64,000 bases of DNA from Trichomonas vaginalis G3. Lineage: Eukaryota > Parabasalia > Trichomonadida > Trichomonadidae. Both the position numbers and the translations under genes were made by a program. This document shows, in pieces, positions 63,201 through 64,000 of the stretch. A model generated the notes under the pieces. It was not told the DNA's origin and ran no database searches. It was given only the letters and a program-made list of their open reading frames with translations. Numbering within the stretch: position 1 is the first letter of the stretch; every line of letters begins with the position of its first letter. The stretch is from NCBI RefSeq assembly GCF_026262505.1, contig NC_067206.1, positions 62,001 through 126,000 on the forward strand, written 5' to 3'.

Positions 63201-64000
63201 TGAAGGCTTCAGCGTATATCATTCGATCATTATTTTGCATGTAATTTGCTTTGATGAAGTCTAAAATTTGATTTTTTTCTGTATCTGACATATAAACAAG
63301 AGTTGCTAAGCATAATGAGAACATTTCTTTGTTGCAGTGCTTAGAAAGTATTGTTATTCCCGAATTATTCAAAAAATACGAAATTGGATCTGGATCTCGA
63401 AATAATTTTGAGAAAGAAACGAAGAATTTGATGGCAAACCCAATGTTATTCGATGGTATTTCCCCTTGTGATATGCATGAGATGAAGATAAGCGTAATTG
63501 AAGCTAATTCTGAGTACGAAAAGTTGATGTTTCTGGTAAAAACCGAAAATTGGCCAATAAACCAGACCAAACCGCTGACGTACGTGTCTTTCGTAAATAG
63601 AGAGGAAATTATGAAACTAAAAAAATCGACATTTGCTAATTCCTGTATAAATTGACGGGATCTGAGGTATAAAACTAGGATACGATCGATCAACTCAGCA
63701 TTTTCGGATTTAATAGAGTATAAAATAATCAAAGCGCTGATGGAATTCGAGACATTATTTATTTCAGGAGGAATTTCAAGCATAAACGTGATATTATATA
63801 TGCAATTTAAGATGATTTGTATTTCGTTTGATTTTGAAAGTAATATCTGCAAAGAATCGAATAAAGGATTAATTAAATCGACAATCACATCTAATTCTTT
63901 GCTTTTTGGTTTATTTTCGGTCTTTACATTTGCAATGATATAATTAATTCTTGATGAAACTTGTAATAAAACTTTAATATTAATAGATTTTGGAGTATTA
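57277..64000 (-). CDS. BEACH-WD40 protein (5' end beyond the right edge)
   Basis: At least 2240 residues are visible. The open frame continues without a stop through the right edge, so the N-terminus is missing. From the N-side there is a long alpha-solenoid and a concanavalin-A-like domain (LGFSFWMKSDRDK, then KKWFLVTFQLNL). A PH-like region precedes the BEACH domain (near 58190-58980), with LWQSGMLSTYDYLL, RSFADLTQYPVFPWIISDY, KINLPMGQQ, YGAHYSMGASVHFFLLR, ELIPELFSLPE and WIDLIFGVSQQGQLA. C-terminal WD40 blades reach the stop. BEACH proteins (LYST, LRBA, neurobeachin class) control vesicle trafficking and lysosome or phagosome size, which suits a phagocytic protist. The exact subclass is not decided. 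Confidence 0.93.
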   Translation of the reverse strand, partial: NTPKSINIKVLLQVSSRINYIIANVKTENKPKSKELDVIVDLINPLFDSLQILLSKSNEIQIILNCIYNITFMLEIPPEINNVSNSISALIILYSIKSENAELIDRILVLYLRSRQFIQELANVDFFSFIISSLFTKDTYVSGLVWFIGQFSVFTRNINFSYSELASITLIFISCISQGEIPSNNIGFAIKFFVSFSKLFRDPDPISYFLNNSGITILSKHCNKEMFSLCLATLVYMSDTEKNQILDFIKANYMQNNDRMIYAEAFKILFMNEDSNISYIDKYWNILDIFCVDIDNSQLVKCLVDCLLWISYRKYEKCLQFSILFFKFIDKEFVETKTQTLFFDLLIFSIDRSNFESISDEILNFLKEAQNFDNLLQIQSFQGLIKHLYCIADKTQFKVQIIVILFLRNASSELIGRTFALEISINTMQEVMQIMQKRFNDKIEILYFAFQASQECASIFWRYGGFAWLDVFPSIDPELYSKLLKVSLNNLSEKDANNWVQSIPLTHKLLKMDSSLLNELCITENRIRIPSLLPFAKSDINFANADLYLASEDGVTSFIKLGIYESPLLDKMANLNLNYGNFVNLLENHKDLSRMIDENISFPMFEFRGGMKSFISIQKKCLGFSFWMKSDRDKLFCEIFSSKSVRGELVSGLFTFFVNEESFHIQIDNKKWFLVTFQLNLTENSAIFGINDLVQIVHMKGHIDCLDDLVIGSKERENTNFWYISSQISLFSENFDVKDVFRRGFNYLDGSKTDFITPFDTDLVLKDVVLMKGTGFPWFLSQQCNIYRLFNLIMENKNTEMYFNAMVKLFVTFHDLDIELLLIPMKKFDFSEEILSNLFEKVLLLNKINVFLEDIEIVQKYGVTLFRVLSKYTDTQTVFKSIPVSIQMFSDIYIVEDICEIARRSKSLDLYKTILSYFKVCDDSTKVRILSVLDLNSVSKNVFTPFEISLQIMNSSDIVNQRLINVLIDFNAMFDDYFVHNDIVSFALFKSYNEMTTFKSLECLLMGKTFENCGNLTKIERPETVASVISFLFQCLTVLVSSPPKSLQIFEEKTFIFIRRFTKLPKAEFDSLCDIRVLDSIVFFSQFVFDPKAVLKVSTASITDDKSILKEISGVFYVDISYVNKSGRTSSINYVSYADLLIGFMTKNGLEGTFYEHKNVESINLFAKSSDLINLYSQILASFMADENAFKKSFISLLAQHGSRQEILVGDLALNVIVVILARVETYSAPLGVFVELFDFLAVATYNGYFTDLCLLFSSLLPILGSLYQSPHLTLLSSDERTLNSLRSILIHIFEVSLDDVPQLFDIVNSISHFLFKNSGLFDFDFSCQFLFKLIQHPMVKEYYIKQTTELSIKYLMNEEFRQIWQTKTDIPIENFISGIKSNLKGKITKNFTDTLAFLAEYTTRIEPYTPCSAAHHLTEDQITTNLSLSYVYLMKYRNYTDMYLKQIINLAKSNLLRKMEQQSSKIWHFLHKFELQTENYNYFTISPLVWPIETPHILVPSDLSLPSGENDIEKYKLDVETNETNLIKNYQDLSNCFYIEMKGKFVNPLNYRFAVIPNGQFLYNSFAATYSEKYGNVSYSFPCKLRRMPEQQNSVTFVFENHFLVLINSKIVDNFDLELTKTEAPINFRSLSNDILLGFYGEFSLFCGHFVLIFPFKKIIFSKMHMNLHKLTAIEFKLYNTGTLIISPVDNQKLPDSFVKEILVSKNINFGTKKLFQLNSSSALSLWQSGMLSTYDYLLVINSLGSRSFADLTQYPVFPWIISDYDSDDCGHFTSHRKINLPMGQQTEERSKMFDSTFNGQFLYGAHYSMGASVHFFLLRTPPFTFYDWDLHTGYDNLSRIFFDIKYSWQSSSELNTNDVKELIPELFSLPELFLNVCNLNLIEEVKLPKWCKSAVHFILVNREELNEASIGQWIDLIFGVSQQGQLATQSKNIFLPESYHSYIDTIREDDIDEISTLALRLEHWGQCPIQLFKKNHQERNFNPKKVSLEFEKMTNEFSNLNYLVIDSSNYSLCYGNFVYRNTLFSGVNFYNYSSDGALLVVDFIYGFSSAYLLCYSKANKMTQIIQLGVFNSSDISKSFPCSRSMMVCSVRKNSVVVWDAIRGSFHREIKVNEKIVGISLDEQLDLMWITTNSSMRIYTLNGIFVCQKKFDSFIGRITNVSSYNIGQCFFNVVVSENTKICIFELDSRSLSLNLKTQFKMDNPISRIIDVFEKQVLIIQDITGEKFVLRLSNKGKGKN

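Overview
The window looks like nuclear DNA of a parabasalid protist, most likely Trichomonas or Tritrichomonas. It is AT-rich and its genes have no obvious introns. It carries a Maverick/Polinton giant transposon, a Mutator-like transposase, GT61/DUF563-type glycosyltransferases, DUF3447-type ankyrin proteins, a ULK4-like kinase and a BEACH protein. The species is inferred from this gene mix.

Positions 1 to about 16.2 kb are the body of a Maverick/Polinton. The left end lies outside the window. It encodes the N-terminal half of a protein-primed family B DNA polymerase, a KilA-N protein, a retroviral-type integrase relic, a phage-collar-like trimeric fibre, a repeat-containing structural protein, a FtsK/HerA-type packaging ATPase, two possible capsid-type proteins, a basic pVI-like protein and several small orphans. 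Polymerase, integrase, ATPase and several others carry frameshifts, so this copy is decayed. Gene ends carry a recurrent GGTGAGATNTCACC hairpin, and several reading frames contain short GC-rich palindromes.

From 16.2 to 46.3 kb there is a large direct duplication. Copy A is about 16580-30422 and copy B about 32440-46290. Each contains a broken MULE transposase, a GT61 glycosyltransferase, about 7.7 kb of AT-rich DNA without convincing intact genes, and a second GT61-like gene. A 121-bp satellite array sits at the left edge of each copy.

The most remarkable object is a 965-bp insertion (31041-32005) in the satellite array before copy B. It consists almost entirely of 13 consecutive hairpins with stems of 10 to 28 bp. 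Several share sequence families and show two-sided compensatory changes. It resembles a polycistronic small-RNA (pre-miRNA-like) cluster carried on a small mobile element.

From 46.3 kb to the right end are single-copy host-type genes: a third GT61-like gene, two ankyrin proteins, a beta-helix protein, a ULK4-like (pseudo)kinase with a helical-repeat tail, and a giant BEACH-WD40 protein whose N-terminus runs off the right edge.
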